Origin: Aquimarina megaterium XH134
Lineage (GTDB): Bacteria; Bacteroidota; Bacteroidia; Flavobacteriales; Flavobacteriaceae
Reading direction: 5' to 3'
Assembly (NCBI RefSeq): GCF_000520975.1
Contig: NZ_JACB01000029.1
Coordinates: 124,001 to 188,000, forward strand
DNA: 64,000 nucleotides
A program made the position numbers and the translations under genes. Below the pieces are notes generated by a model. The model saw only the letters and a list, made by a program, of their open reading frames with translations. It was not told the origin of the DNA and ran no database searches. Below, one piece after another: positions 45,623-54,212 of this stretch; position 1 is the first letter of the stretch; every line of letters begins with the position of its first letter.

Positions 45623-46054
45623 TTATGGTTTTTGAATCTTCATCCCTTCGTGCGCTACTTCAAGGGTTTCTATAGCAACTTCATTACCATCTGATTTAAG
45701 ATCACTTGGTTGCCACTTTATCGGAAATGCATTTTTTACATTCCAAGTCATAACGGGTTCATGTCCTTCATCTAATAGCTTAATGGTAATGTCTCTTCGT
45801 TCTACCTGATTAAGGCTTATGGTATCGATCCAGTCTGAGAAGTCAAAATTCTCGTTAAAAGTGCCTCGTTTAAAAGTAATGTTACTAAACTTTTGCATCC
45901 CAGGCATTTTGATCTTATGAAACTCTGGACTGCTGCCATCTCTATATTCTATGGGTTCAATCTGAACATCTAAACCTGTGACTTCGCTGAAGCCAAATTT
46001 ACTTCCGCCCCAGTCGACGCTGAAATGAAATTTTGGTAATGGATATGCTGCCAT
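45623..46054 (-). CDS. Inner tube protein 1 (Pvc1/Afp1-like)
   Basis: 143 aa. The bulk tube protein: YPLPKFHFSVDWGG, SEVTGLDVQIEPIEYRDGS, MPGMQKFSNITFKRGTF and AIETLEVAHEGMKI. It stacks as hexamers to form the conduit. It lies between the sheath and the second tube gene, the usual order in Bacteroidota eCIS. Confidence 0.95.
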   Translation of the reverse strand: MAAYPLPKFHFSVDWGGSKFGFSEVTGLDVQIEPIEYRDGSSPEFHKIKMPGMQKFSNITFKRGTFNENFDFSDWIDTISLNQVERRDITIKLLDEGHEPVMTWNVKNAFPIKWQPSDLKSDGNEVAIETLEVAHEGMKIQKP

Positions 46055-46108
46055 GATTATTGTTTTTTTAATTATGAATTTGTTTATATTTTATGATGCT
46101 AACTGGGT

Positions 46109-48175
46109 TTAAGACTCAGCTAGTTTATGAGAGAATTGAAGTATAATAAACTCTGCAGGTCGTACTACTGCCATTCCTATCTCTACGATCATTCTTCCTT
46201 CGAGAATATCCTGAGCAGACATGGTTTTACCCAAACCAACTGCCACATAAAATGCATGTTCTGGCTTAGCTCCTTGTAAAGCGCCTTGTCGCCATAGGTT
46301 AGTTAAGAAATTCTCTATCATAGTTTGTACTTTGACCCAGGTGTTAGAATCATTAGGTTCAAATACGAAGGGTTCTGTAGATTTTTTGCAGCTTTCTTCG
46401 ACCATATTAAAGAAGCGCCTTACACTAATATATCGCCATTCGTTATCATTGCCTGCTAAGGTTCTTGCTCCCCATACTAAACTACCTTTACCAGTAAAGC
46501 TTCTGATTGCATTAATCGATTTTCCGGCTACGGCATCTACATTAATATTGGCTTGTTCCTCATGACTAATCATCACCGATGGCGCGCTAATAGAATTTAC
46601 ACTCACATTAGCAGGAGCTTTCCATACCCCTCTTGCATTATCTACTTTGGCATAAATACCCGCAATAGCTCCACTTGGTGGTAACGTATTGATATTTTTC
46701 TTAATATGATTAACAATATTACTTATAACCGGGTGTTTTTCATACAAGGCATCTTGGGCTGCTTTTTTATACCCATTTGCTGCACTAGTGATTGCATCTG
46801 CATAGGCAATTAGTTTTTCAAACTCACCTAATACAGAATTTGCCACCTGTTTGGCCCTATCTGCATTAGTAGCAGCATCATAGGTTCCTGCTGTAACAGG
46901 GTCTACATCTCCAATAGCTTCCCCGAGCCATGCTGGATCAGGCACTGTGGTATATAATGCTTCTGCAGCAGCTTCATTCGCTAAATCATTTAGGGCCAAA
47001 ACTTCTGCATTCTTATCGATCGCAATAATTCCACCTGCACCACCTCGCCACATATTAACAGATTTTGCATAGGTATTTACATCATTGAGTATTTGACTTG
47101 AACCAGCATCTAAAGCGGCGGCGGCTTTTTGAAACTCCATGATTGTATTTCTACAAAAGGTAAATAATGCTTTTAAAGCCGTTTTAGCGGGTCCAGAAGT
47201 GGTTTCGGCATCTACAGCTTTTTTATAAACCAGAAACTTTTCTTTTAATGACGGTGGTATATCAACCAATGGAACATTATCATCGAACGCTCCACTACTT
47301 TCATTAGCTCTTTTTATGGTAACAACAATATCTATAACCGAATCCCCTTCTTTATTTGCAAGGTCATAGCTATCAATTAAAGATAAGTGTTCACCATCTG
47401 AAGAAAGTGCCTTTAAAGAGACATCACCGTTTGAATCATCAATATTATCTTTAAAAGTACTTAAGTCAATTTCTCTGGGATAGGTAGCAACAACCCAAGG
47501 TGTATAGGCCGTACCATACTTTAGGTTATTGATTCCTATATTATTCCGAAAATTATCTATCGCGTTATCAAGATCTCCTGTAATATTTTCTTTTAAATCA
47601 AATAAACCAACTCTATCCTGTAATTTTGCACATTGCTCCAAAGCCATTTGTTGCAAACTATAGAAGCTTGCATCATCATTACCATCTTTAAGTACATTAG
47701 TGGCATCTGGAAACAAAATAATGGTGGGTTCGTCATACTTCTCTAAGGCCTTTACCCCTCCTCTTAATCCAGTAGCAGGAACAGTGTTTTCATCACCATA
47801 CTCTGGTGCTGTGTCATATTTACCAACAGATACTATGTAGCACTCTCCACCACCATTATCAAAGAACAATCGTAAGCTATCATACATTAAATATCGAACA
47901 TCATTTCCGATACTTATACTGCTAACAGCAAAATTATTGGTTTCATCAACCACAACCTCTATGTTATCTATTGGGTTATCACCACCAAATAATGCTTTAT
48001 ATTCTAATAGTGAAGAAATACGGGTTGGTTTCATTAGGAGAGAGCCTCCTTGTTTTTCTGCTTTCTGAGTATAACCCACAAAGGCAGGAATTGCCGTTTC
48101 TACTTGGGCAACTGAAGGTGGTAGTTTTGGTATTTCCTCAACATAGACACCTGGTGTTTTAAAAACTGTAGCCAT
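46109..48175 (-). CDS. Contractile sheath protein (Pvc2-4/Afp2-4-like)
   Basis: 688 aa. Start FKTPGVYVEEIPKLPPSVAQVETAIPAFVGYT and end (GARTLAG, NEWRYISVRRFFNMVEES, LEGRMIVEIGMAVVRPAEFIILQF) are classic sheath sequences. The middle (about 240-470) is an Ala-rich helical insertion that makes it longer than typical PVC sheath proteins. There is a single sheath gene, unlike the three in Afp/PVC. Confidence 0.95.
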   Translation of the reverse strand: MATVFKTPGVYVEEIPKLPPSVAQVETAIPAFVGYTQKAEKQGGSLLMKPTRISSLLEYKALFGGDNPIDNIEVVVDETNNFAVSSISIGNDVRYLMYDSLRLFFDNGGGECYIVSVGKYDTAPEYGDENTVPATGLRGGVKALEKYDEPTIILFPDATNVLKDGNDDASFYSLQQMALEQCAKLQDRVGLFDLKENITGDLDNAIDNFRNNIGINNLKYGTAYTPWVVATYPREIDLSTFKDNIDDSNGDVSLKALSSDGEHLSLIDSYDLANKEGDSVIDIVVTIKRANESSGAFDDNVPLVDIPPSLKEKFLVYKKAVDAETTSGPAKTALKALFTFCRNTIMEFQKAAAALDAGSSQILNDVNTYAKSVNMWRGGAGGIIAIDKNAEVLALNDLANEAAAEALYTTVPDPAWLGEAIGDVDPVTAGTYDAATNADRAKQVANSVLGEFEKLIAYADAITSAANGYKKAAQDALYEKHPVISNIVNHIKKNINTLPPSGAIAGIYAKVDNARGVWKAPANVSVNSISAPSVMISHEEQANINVDAVAGKSINAIRSFTGKGSLVWGARTLAGNDNEWRYISVRRFFNMVEESCKKSTEPFVFEPNDSNTWVKVQTMIENFLTNLWRQGALQGAKPEHAFYVAVGLGKTMSAQDILEGRMIVEIGMAVVRPAEFIILQFSHKLAES

Positions 48176-48195
48176 AATGTGTGATTTTAATTATT

Positions 48196-49434
48196 TTATA
48201 AATTCAAAAATGTTTCGCTTACTATATATTTATTTTCACCATCCAGGATAGATAAATCCTCATGCCCTGGGATTTCCATTTTCTTCAGTATCTCAGAGTT
48301 ATTGTAAGTAACAGAGATCGTATCAATTGCCTTTTCATTCATTCTCACAGGTAATTTGCTTCGAAATATATTTGCTCCCAGGTTATCAAATTCGATAGTA
48401 CCATCATCATCTGTTATGTTAGTTACCTTGTTACTTTTACATACATACTTTAATAAATACTGTGCTGGTGCAAATCGAATCTTATAGTTACGTGTTTCTA
48501 TTTCTGTATTAGCCGGAGCGATCATATAGAATGTTCCGTCTTCTTTTAGGAATCGGTATTTTTCTGTGCTTGCCAAAGTATCATTATGAATGTCAATTAG
48601 CCCCAAATATGGTTTCCAGTCATTTTCTAATCTGAAATACAAGTATTCCTCTTGTGTATTAATAGTTACTTTATAAATCCCTTCTGAAAATGGGATGTTT
48701 TCTTGGGTATAGAAATTCAATAAAACGGTTTCTATATTAGCGTTAGTAGGATTTTCGACAGGTCCAATATTGGTGCTCTTTATCTCGATATCAAATTGCT
48801 TAGATACCGGATTATATTGATAGTATTTGATTTCAACATTTGCAGATGGAGTATTTAAAACTATTACTTTTTCTGGTCCTGTAAATAGTAATCTTGTTGC
48901 AGAGGTTACATAACTTACTTTTTCGAGTTCTCTGAATTGATCAGCATTGTTAAGATCACCTGTATTAGCGTTTATCTTAGTAAGGCATTCATATGCTGTA
49001 TTAGCACCATTACGTACAATATCATTATATAGATATTCTTGTGTTGCATCAAATACTGGTAATTTTTCATTTAGATATAATACATCTTCAACAGATTTAT
49101 CATTTCCATCAATAATAGAATTTGCGTTGCTGAAGTATAGTTTTGTATTGTAGGGGTCTTTTAACTCATAATTTGTGATTTTTGTAAAATCATATCCAAT
49201 AACCTCAAGGAAAAATTGAAGAGTAAAATCATTCGAAATTTTAAGATAAGGTTCGCTACTATCATTATGTTTTACCAGAACATATAATTTGTTCTGAATA
49301 AATTTTGAAATCAAGCCAGCTCCCTGAAGTATTTTTTGTGTTGATACAGTTGGTACAATACGTAGCAACTGGGGTTTGGTCACAGAAAAATAATCATGTT
49401 CTATTTCTATAGTAAATAAAGGAGTATACTTCAT
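48196..49434 (-). CDS. Unknown eCIS-linked protein between cap and sheath genes
   Basis: 412 aa, no signal peptide or membrane segment. It is mixed beta-rich, beginning MKYTPLFTIEIEHDYFS and containing repeated short strands (YLKISNDFTLQFFLEVIGYD, VSYVTSATRLLFTGPEK, QEEYLYFRLENDW). It is embedded in the structural operon (107 nt after the DUF4255 gene, 20 nt before the sheath gene). I recognise no family. Position suggests a cap, collar or anchoring protein comparable to the extra cap proteins in AlgoCIS; that is inference. Confidence 0.7.
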   Translation of the reverse strand: MKYTPLFTIEIEHDYFSVTKPQLLRIVPTVSTQKILQGAGLISKFIQNKLYVLVKHNDSSEPYLKISNDFTLQFFLEVIGYDFTKITNYELKDPYNTKLYFSNANSIIDGNDKSVEDVLYLNEKLPVFDATQEYLYNDIVRNGANTAYECLTKINANTGDLNNADQFRELEKVSYVTSATRLLFTGPEKVIVLNTPSANVEIKYYQYNPVSKQFDIEIKSTNIGPVENPTNANIETVLLNFYTQENIPFSEGIYKVTINTQEEYLYFRLENDWKPYLGLIDIHNDTLASTEKYRFLKEDGTFYMIAPANTEIETRNYKIRFAPAQYLLKYVCKSNKVTNITDDDGTIEFDNLGANIFRSKLPVRMNEKAIDTISVTYNNSEILKKMEIPGHEDLSILDGENKYIVSETFLNL

Positions 49435-49541
49435 TTCTTTACCTAATTTTGGACGTTATTCCTTAAATTCTGGCTAGTATTACTGGCCGTATACTTTAAA
49501 ATGATAATCGAATTTTGGGGCAAATTCTATATGTATTCAGG

Positions 49542-50135
49542 TTACTTTAGTGCTCCTGCAATTGCACTTTTTTTCGTTTGTATTTCGGTAATTAGACTAC
49601 CTTCTATTTTGTTATCTTTATCTGAAATCGGAATCAATTTCATTTTATACAGCACAGAGGGTAAATACTTTCCACCAAGAGTGCTCCACAGGTGGTTGAT
49701 TTGTTCGAAATTCATGGTATACAATTCTATATGTAATTTCATGATATCTGCATCAAGAGAGGGAAATTTGGGTACGGTAAAAAAATTGTTACTTTGAAAA
49801 CATTGTATAACACTCGAAATCCTGCTTAAAGCCGTTGTATAGGTTAAATTAGCCGAAAACAACACATATAGATTAACTAATATCTCGGGATTACTTCTAA
49901 TTACTTTATCACCCTGTCTATATATACCATCAGGGTTTTTTGATATCCTATCCTCTTCTATATTAACCAGTGTAATGACAATACCAGAACCTCCTTCTTC
50001 ATCAGTAGTGTCCCCTCCTTCTACAATCTTGGCGATATTACCAAGTGCAGCATATTTTTCTGTGGATGGACCAAGAATTCCTTGAAAATATTGATTAGTC
50101 CTGTCTTCAATAAAAGACATAGCTTTACCGATCAT
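49542..50135 (-). CDS. DUF4255 (Pvc16-N-like) tube terminator/cap protein
   Basis: 197 aa. The start (IGKAMSFIEDRTNQYFQG) and the core (GIVITLVNIEEDRIS, NPEILVNLYVLFSANLTYTTALSRIS, FQSNNFFTVPKFPSL, NHLWSTLGGKYLPSVLYKMKLIPI) match DUF4255/Pvc16-N, the protein that closes the distal end of the tube and sheath. It is the first gene of the cluster, so the promoter should lie in 50136-50570. Confidence 0.92.
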   Translation of the reverse strand: MIGKAMSFIEDRTNQYFQGILGPSTEKYAALGNIAKIVEGGDTTDEEGGSGIVITLVNIEEDRISKNPDGIYRQGDKVIRSNPEILVNLYVLFSANLTYTTALSRISSVIQCFQSNNFFTVPKFPSLDADIMKLHIELYTMNFEQINHLWSTLGGKYLPSVLYKMKLIPISDKDNKIEGSLITEIQTKKSAIAGALK

Positions 50136-50444
50136 AATAAATAAGATAAAATGTGAAAATTAAATGGGGTAATATTTTTTAAAAAAACATTCAATAAAGT
50201 GAAGTTCAATCTCTACAAATTATTGATATTCTTTACTCTGTACTGTTATTTTTTAATAGGTGATTATGGTTTTAAAAGCTTATAGTTATTTACTATTTCT
50301 TGAGGTCATTACGTATTCTACAATTCCTTTTTTAGGTTTCATAAAACACTATTATTTATCACAGATTGAAATTACTATTTAAGAGGGTCAGCATCAAGGG
50401 GTAAATCCCCCTAAACAACAGGAGCAAATACCTGAATATATCAT

Positions 50445-50463
50445 TCGAATGATAATCATTATC
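50445..50463. promoter_or_regulatory. Fur-box-like sequence
   Basis: TCGAATGATAATCATTATC matches the 19-bp E. coli Fur consensus GATAATGATAATCATTATC at 16 positions; the three mismatches are the first three bases. It lies 310 bp upstream of the first eCIS gene and 108 bp upstream of the radical SAM gene. Whether a flavobacterial Fur binds it is not known from the sequence. Confidence 0.5.
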
Positions 50464-50497
50464 CAAATATTTAGCTTTATTAGTTTATTTTTTATAT

Positions 50498-50549
50498 GGA
50501 ATTATTCCATATAAAAAAGGAATTATTCCATAAATAAATTTTACCTTTA
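50498..50549 (+). promoter_or_regulatory. Radical SAM gene promoter with paired GGAA-N3-TTCC operators
   Basis: Dyads GGAATTATTCC at 50498-50508 and 50519-50529 start 21 bp apart; the first sits in a longer perfect inverted repeat with 14-bp arms (50488-50518 region, spacer TTA). Twelve nt after the proximal dyad comes TACCTTTA (50542-50549), close to TAnnTTTG, 21 nt before the ATG. No TTG was found at the -33 position. The layout equals that upstream of the TIR gene. Confidence 0.65.
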
Positions 50550-50570
50550 TACCTCAAATCATCCATTGTA

Positions 50571-51644
50571 ATGAAGATAAAAAAGCACATAAAAGGTAGA
50601 GGAGCTCAAGAAAAAGTTCATAATAGATTTTTTGAACTGCATCATGAAACAAGAGATGATTTTCTTAATTATTGTCTTGACCAGGGAGAATCGATCAATA
50701 AATATCAAACTACTTATATAGAAACGTTTCCAAAAACGATTGTGAACAAAGTTACCAGCCCTGATGTTGGCATGCTATATTCTCTCAATCCATATCAAGG
50801 TTGTGAGCATGGTTGTGTATATTGTTATGCTAGAAATTCTCATGAATACTGGGGTTATGGTGCTGGATTAGATTTTGAAAGTAAAATTTTGGTTAAAAAG
50901 AATGCTCCTGAATTATTAGAGAAAAAGTTGCGAAATAAAAAATGGAAAGCATATCCTATTTCACTTTCTGGAAATACAGATTGCTATCAACCTATTGAAA
51001 AAAAACTTGAAATCACCCGTAAACTTCTTGAAATTTTTCTAAAATACAGGCACCCTGTTGGTATCATCACTAAGAATGCTTTAATCCTTAGAGATTTGGA
51101 TCTTCTCTCTGAATTATCTAAACATAGTCTGGTAGCGGTATACCTCTCTATCACTACATTAAAAGAAGATACACGAAGAATCCTTGAACCAAGAACCACA
51201 AGTATAAAAAAACGATTAGAAACTCTAGAAAAACTAAATGCATCTGGGATTCCTACGAATGTGATGATGGCACCAATAATTCCTTCAGTTAATAGTCACG
51301 AAATATTGCCATTAGCCAAAGAAATTTCAAAGCATGGTGCAAAAAGTATTGGGTATACAATCGTAAGATTAAATGGAGCAATCGGAAAAATATTCATTAA
51401 ATGGTTAGAAAACACCTTACCAGATCGTAAAGATAAAATCCTACATCAAATCATGCAGTGTCATGAAGGCAATCTAAATGATAGTGCTTTTGGAAGAAGA
51501 ATGAGAGGCTCGGGTAATATGGCAGATCAAATCCACCAGTTATTTACTATAGCGAGACAAAAATACTTCTCTCAAGAGCAAAGGATACATTTAAATTGCG
51601 ATCTACATCAATTTTATAAAGATGAGCAGTTACGACTTTTCTAA
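50571..51644 (+). CDS. PA0069/Rv2578c-type radical SAM protein (SplB-like)
   Basis: 357 aa. The 4Fe-4S motif CEHGCVYCYAR has Cys78, Cys82 and Cys85, preceded by SPDVGMLYSLNPYQG. Later blocks (SGNTDCYQPIEK, YLSITTLKEDTRRILEPRT, MMAPIIPSVN) fit the SplB-related COG1533 family. Spore photoproduct lyase repairs DNA, but the function of this non-spore group is unknown to me. The gene diverges from the eCIS cluster, has its own operator pair and abuts the convergent HD gene without a gap. Confidence 0.9.
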   Translation: MKIKKHIKGRGAQEKVHNRFFELHHETRDDFLNYCLDQGESINKYQTTYIETFPKTIVNKVTSPDVGMLYSLNPYQGCEHGCVYCYARNSHEYWGYGAGLDFESKILVKKNAPELLEKKLRNKKWKAYPISLSGNTDCYQPIEKKLEITRKLLEIFLKYRHPVGIITKNALILRDLDLLSELSKHSLVAVYLSITTLKEDTRRILEPRTTSIKKRLETLEKLNASGIPTNVMMAPIIPSVNSHEILPLAKEISKHGAKSIGYTIVRLNGAIGKIFIKWLENTLPDRKDKILHQIMQCHEGNLNDSAFGRRMRGSGNMADQIHQLFTIARQKYFSQEQRIHLNCDLHQFYKDEQLRLF

Positions 51645-52304
51645 TCAAGATTTCCCTTCCCATTCTTGATAGAACTGTTCTAGAAACTGTTCCATAAATT
51701 GATGTCGTTCTACTGCCAATTTTCTTCCGGTTTTAGTGTTCATTCTATCTTTAAGCAGTAATAATTTTTCGTAGAAATGATTAATAGTAGGTGATGTTGA
51801 AGATTTATATTCTTCTTTACTCATCTTTAGGTTTGGAGCAATTTCTGGATCATACAGAGTTCTGTTTTTAAACCCTCCATAGTTAAAACATCTTGCTATT
51901 CCTATAGCTCCAATGGCGTCTAAACGGTCTGCATCTTGTATAACATCTAGTTCGGGAGATCTAAATTTTTGATCTATATTTCCTCCTTTGAAAGAAATAT
52001 TTTTGATGATCTTAACGACATGATTGATAACTGTTGGTTCTACCTGCAGGTTTTCTAAAAAGTCTGCAGCTATTTTTGGACCTATAGTTTCATCACCATC
52101 ATAAAATTTTGAATCTGCAATATCATGAAGTAATGCACCCAGAGAGACTACAAAAAAATCAACCTCTTCTTCTTTAGAAATTAATTGAGCGTTCTTAAAA
52201 ACCCTTTGGATATGAAACCAGTCATGTCCTCCCTCTGCTCCATTAAGCGTATCCTTTACAAAATCAATAGTTTTAGATATAATCTGATCTTCAATCATAC
52301 CCAA
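51645..52304 (-). CDS. HD-domain phosphohydrolase
   Basis: 219 aa. Conserved HD residues: His31 in DWFHIQRV, His60-Asp61 in LLHDIAD, and a late Asp in VIQDADRLDAIG. Together they bind the metals of HD-type phosphohydrolases (YedJ/YpgQ-like), which often hydrolyse nucleotides. It ends directly at the radical SAM stop (convergent) and starts 6 nt after the desaturase stop, so it is probably transcribed with it. Confidence 0.88.
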   Translation of the reverse strand: MGMIEDQIISKTIDFVKDTLNGAEGGHDWFHIQRVFKNAQLISKEEEVDFFVVSLGALLHDIADSKFYDGDETIGPKIAADFLENLQVEPTVINHVVKIIKNISFKGGNIDQKFRSPELDVIQDADRLDAIGAIGIARCFNYGGFKNRTLYDPEIAPNLKMSKEEYKSSTSPTINHFYEKLLLLKDRMNTKTGRKLAVERHQFMEQFLEQFYQEWEGKS

Positions 52305-52310
52305 TACTAT

Positions 52311-53312
52311 TTATTTTGCCATTGCTGGTTGTACCCACTTAAATTCAAAAATTTCTTCTGGGATAACCAATCGCTCACTAATACGCTGCATTCTGGCAGG
52401 CAATTTCATTAAAAAGTCACGTGCTCTTTCTGCTTCATCGGTAAGATCAATTATCTTGTCAATTTCCCATCGATCGATAAGACGTTGCATGATATCGATA
52501 TAATCTTGTGAGGTATATACTCCGATACGTTGTGCAGACCACGAAAAATCTTCGAAAGCAGTTCCTATAGATTGGCCAGATTCTCTAAGTAAATGTGCAG
52601 GCATAACAATCTTTTTCTTCATCATATCACTAAATGCAATCATCATCTGACTTGGATCTACCTCAAAAATGCTTCTTACAAACTCACTATATGCATTATG
52701 ATGACGCATCTCATCTCCTGCAATAATTTTACACATCTTAGACAATGATTTATTAGAGTATTGTCTAGCTAATTTTGCAACTCTGTTATGAGAAATATAG
52801 GTTGCCAATTCTTGAAAACTAGTATATACAAAGTTTTTATAAGGATCTCTATCTGTACCTATATCAAAACCATCGTTAATTAAGTGTTGCGTAGTTCTTT
52901 CTACTTCAATCATATTCACTCGACCCGACAAATAGAGATATTTATTCAATACATCTCCATGTCTATTTTCTTCACCTGTCCAATAACGTACCCACTTGGC
53001 CCAACCATTATCTTTCCCATTTTCATGTTGATTGATTCCCTCTACATCCATTAACCAGGATTCGTAAGTAGGTAAAGCTTCTTCAGTAATAGTATCTCCA
53101 ACCAATACTACCCAAAAATCATAAGGGAGTTCTTTAGCCAATTCTCTTAATTCTTTTACTTCTTCAAAAAAAGTATCTTCATTTTGTGAATCTGGTAAAA
53201 AATCAGTTGGTTGCCATATCTTATCTACCGGAATCAAGAATTTATCTATAAAACCATCTACTTTCTTTTCTAGTAGCTGCATTACCTCTAATCTAATATT
53301 ATCTAAAGCCAT
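52311..53312 (-). CDS. Acyl-ACP desaturase (ferritin-like di-iron)
   Basis: 333 aa. Di-iron ligands are visible: Glu114-Glu115 with His118 in GEENRHG, Glu168 and His175 around FQELATYISH, and Glu201 with His204 in GDEMRHH. This is the stearoyl-ACP 9-desaturase (FA_desaturase_2) family, which introduces a cis double bond into ACP-bound acyl chains. It sits 11 nt after the acyltransferase gene, fitting membrane-lipid unsaturation and phospholipid synthesis. Confidence 0.93.
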   Translation of the reverse strand: MALDNIRLEVMQLLEKKVDGFIDKFLIPVDKIWQPTDFLPDSQNEDTFFEEVKELRELAKELPYDFWVVLVGDTITEEALPTYESWLMDVEGINQHENGKDNGWAKWVRYWTGEENRHGDVLNKYLYLSGRVNMIEVERTTQHLINDGFDIGTDRDPYKNFVYTSFQELATYISHNRVAKLARQYSNKSLSKMCKIIAGDEMRHHNAYSEFVRSIFEVDPSQMMIAFSDMMKKKIVMPAHLLRESGQSIGTAFEDFSWSAQRIGVYTSQDYIDIMQRLIDRWEIDKIIDLTDEAERARDFLMKLPARMQRISERLVIPEEIFEFKWVQPAMAK

Positions 53313-53323
53313 TATGGTTGATG

Positions 53324-54064
53324 TTACGTTCTGATTGCTAAAGTAACCCTTTCTTCTATTTTATCTAATAATATTTCGGGTTCTTTGTTAATTGTTATTG
53401 GTTCTTGTACTTCTAATGTCATATGGATTCCTATTCCCATAGGGAAATTACCAAATCTAACCAGCTTCCAGCTATTATTTATAGTTACTGGCACTATCAA
53501 AGCTTCTGGAGCATTCTTAAATAAGATTTTTAGCCCTGTTGGAGCAAACGATTTAGGTTTTCCATCTCTACTACGTGTTCCTTCGGGGAAAATAACCGCA
53601 GAAAAATTATTTTTTGCTACAAATTTTCCAAATTTTGATAATGCCGGAATTGATTGTTTTGGGTTTTTCCTATCAATTAAAACATTACCTCCATGACGTA
53701 AATTAAAAGATATACTTGGTATGCCCTTACCTAGCTCAATCTTAGAAATAAATTTTGGTTTATGTTTTCGTAAATACCAAGATATCAAAGGTATATCAAA
53801 CATGCTTTGGTGATTCGACACCACGATTAAAGGTTGATTCTGAGGTAAAGCATATTGGTTTTTAAAACTAAATGTTACTCCCAAAATGTGTAAACATCGT
53901 AATAAACATAGATTCATAATATTTACAACTCCTCTATGTCCTTTGGATCCCCCTAATTTTATGCCTAGCCATTGTAGCCCATGAAAAATCACCAGGGTCA
54001 AACCAAAAAACAAATAGAAAACTATAGAAAGCGGATAACTTAATATCTTTTTTATTGCCCCCAT
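53324..54064 (-). CDS. plsC: 1-acyl-sn-glycerol-3-phosphate acyltransferase
   Basis: 246 aa. An N-terminal membrane segment (about 8-30) precedes the acyltransferase motifs: NHQSMFD with His85 and Asp90 (HX4D), and FPEGTRS at 159-165. It converts lysophosphatidic acid to phosphatidic acid at the inner membrane. It heads a leftward group with the desaturase and HD genes. Confidence 0.9.
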   Translation of the reverse strand: MGAIKKILSYPLSIVFYLFFGLTLVIFHGLQWLGIKLGGSKGHRGVVNIMNLCLLRCLHILGVTFSFKNQYALPQNQPLIVVSNHQSMFDIPLISWYLRKHKPKFISKIELGKGIPSISFNLRHGGNVLIDRKNPKQSIPALSKFGKFVAKNNFSAVIFPEGTRSRDGKPKSFAPTGLKILFKNAPEALIVPVTINNSWKLVRFGNFPMGIGIHMTLEVQEPITINKEPEILLDKIEERVTLAIRT

Positions 54065-54154
54065 TTTATCTGTATAATTAATAAAATTTAATTTGTGTAA
54101 AGGTATTAAAAGGTCTTATATTATGTGAGCAAATCAATAGATTTGTCAAAATAA

Positions 54155-54182
54155 AAACCGCCTGCAATGGCAAACGGTTTAA
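54155..54182 (-). terminator. Likely intrinsic terminator after bacilliredoxin gene
   Basis: On the minus strand AAACCG and CGGTTT can pair around GCC/GGC inner bases, followed by a T-rich tract. It lies 31 nt beyond the bacilliredoxin stop and separates it from plsC. Confidence 0.7.
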
Positions 54183-54212
54183 ATTTATTTTTAACGTATA
54201 CGCTTTACTTTT

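Larger units (their letters stand above)
50136..50570. other. Divergent regulatory region between eCIS cluster and radical SAM gene
   Basis: 435 bases without a gene. It contains GGGG-TAAAT-CCCC at 50398-50410, a perfect 16-bp palindrome TATCATTCGAATGATA (50439-50454) overlapping the Fur-like site, and the paired operators next to the radical SAM start. For the leftward eCIS gene I found only a weak -7 candidate (ATAATTTG rather than TAnnTTTG, complement near 50216-50223), so its promoter is not assigned. Confidence 0.5.

Noticed and set aside
20960..50135. Prophage or R-type tailocin instead of eCIS
   Set aside because: No capsid, terminase, integrase, lysis or regulatory phage genes. The AAA+ ATPase, DUF4157 proteins, DUF5908, LysM hub and DUF4255 cap are eCIS traits.
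50398..50410. GGGG-TAAAT-CCCC hairpin
   Set aside because: Only a short stem without T-run or adjacent gene end, so not a terminator. It may be an operator, but nothing supports that.
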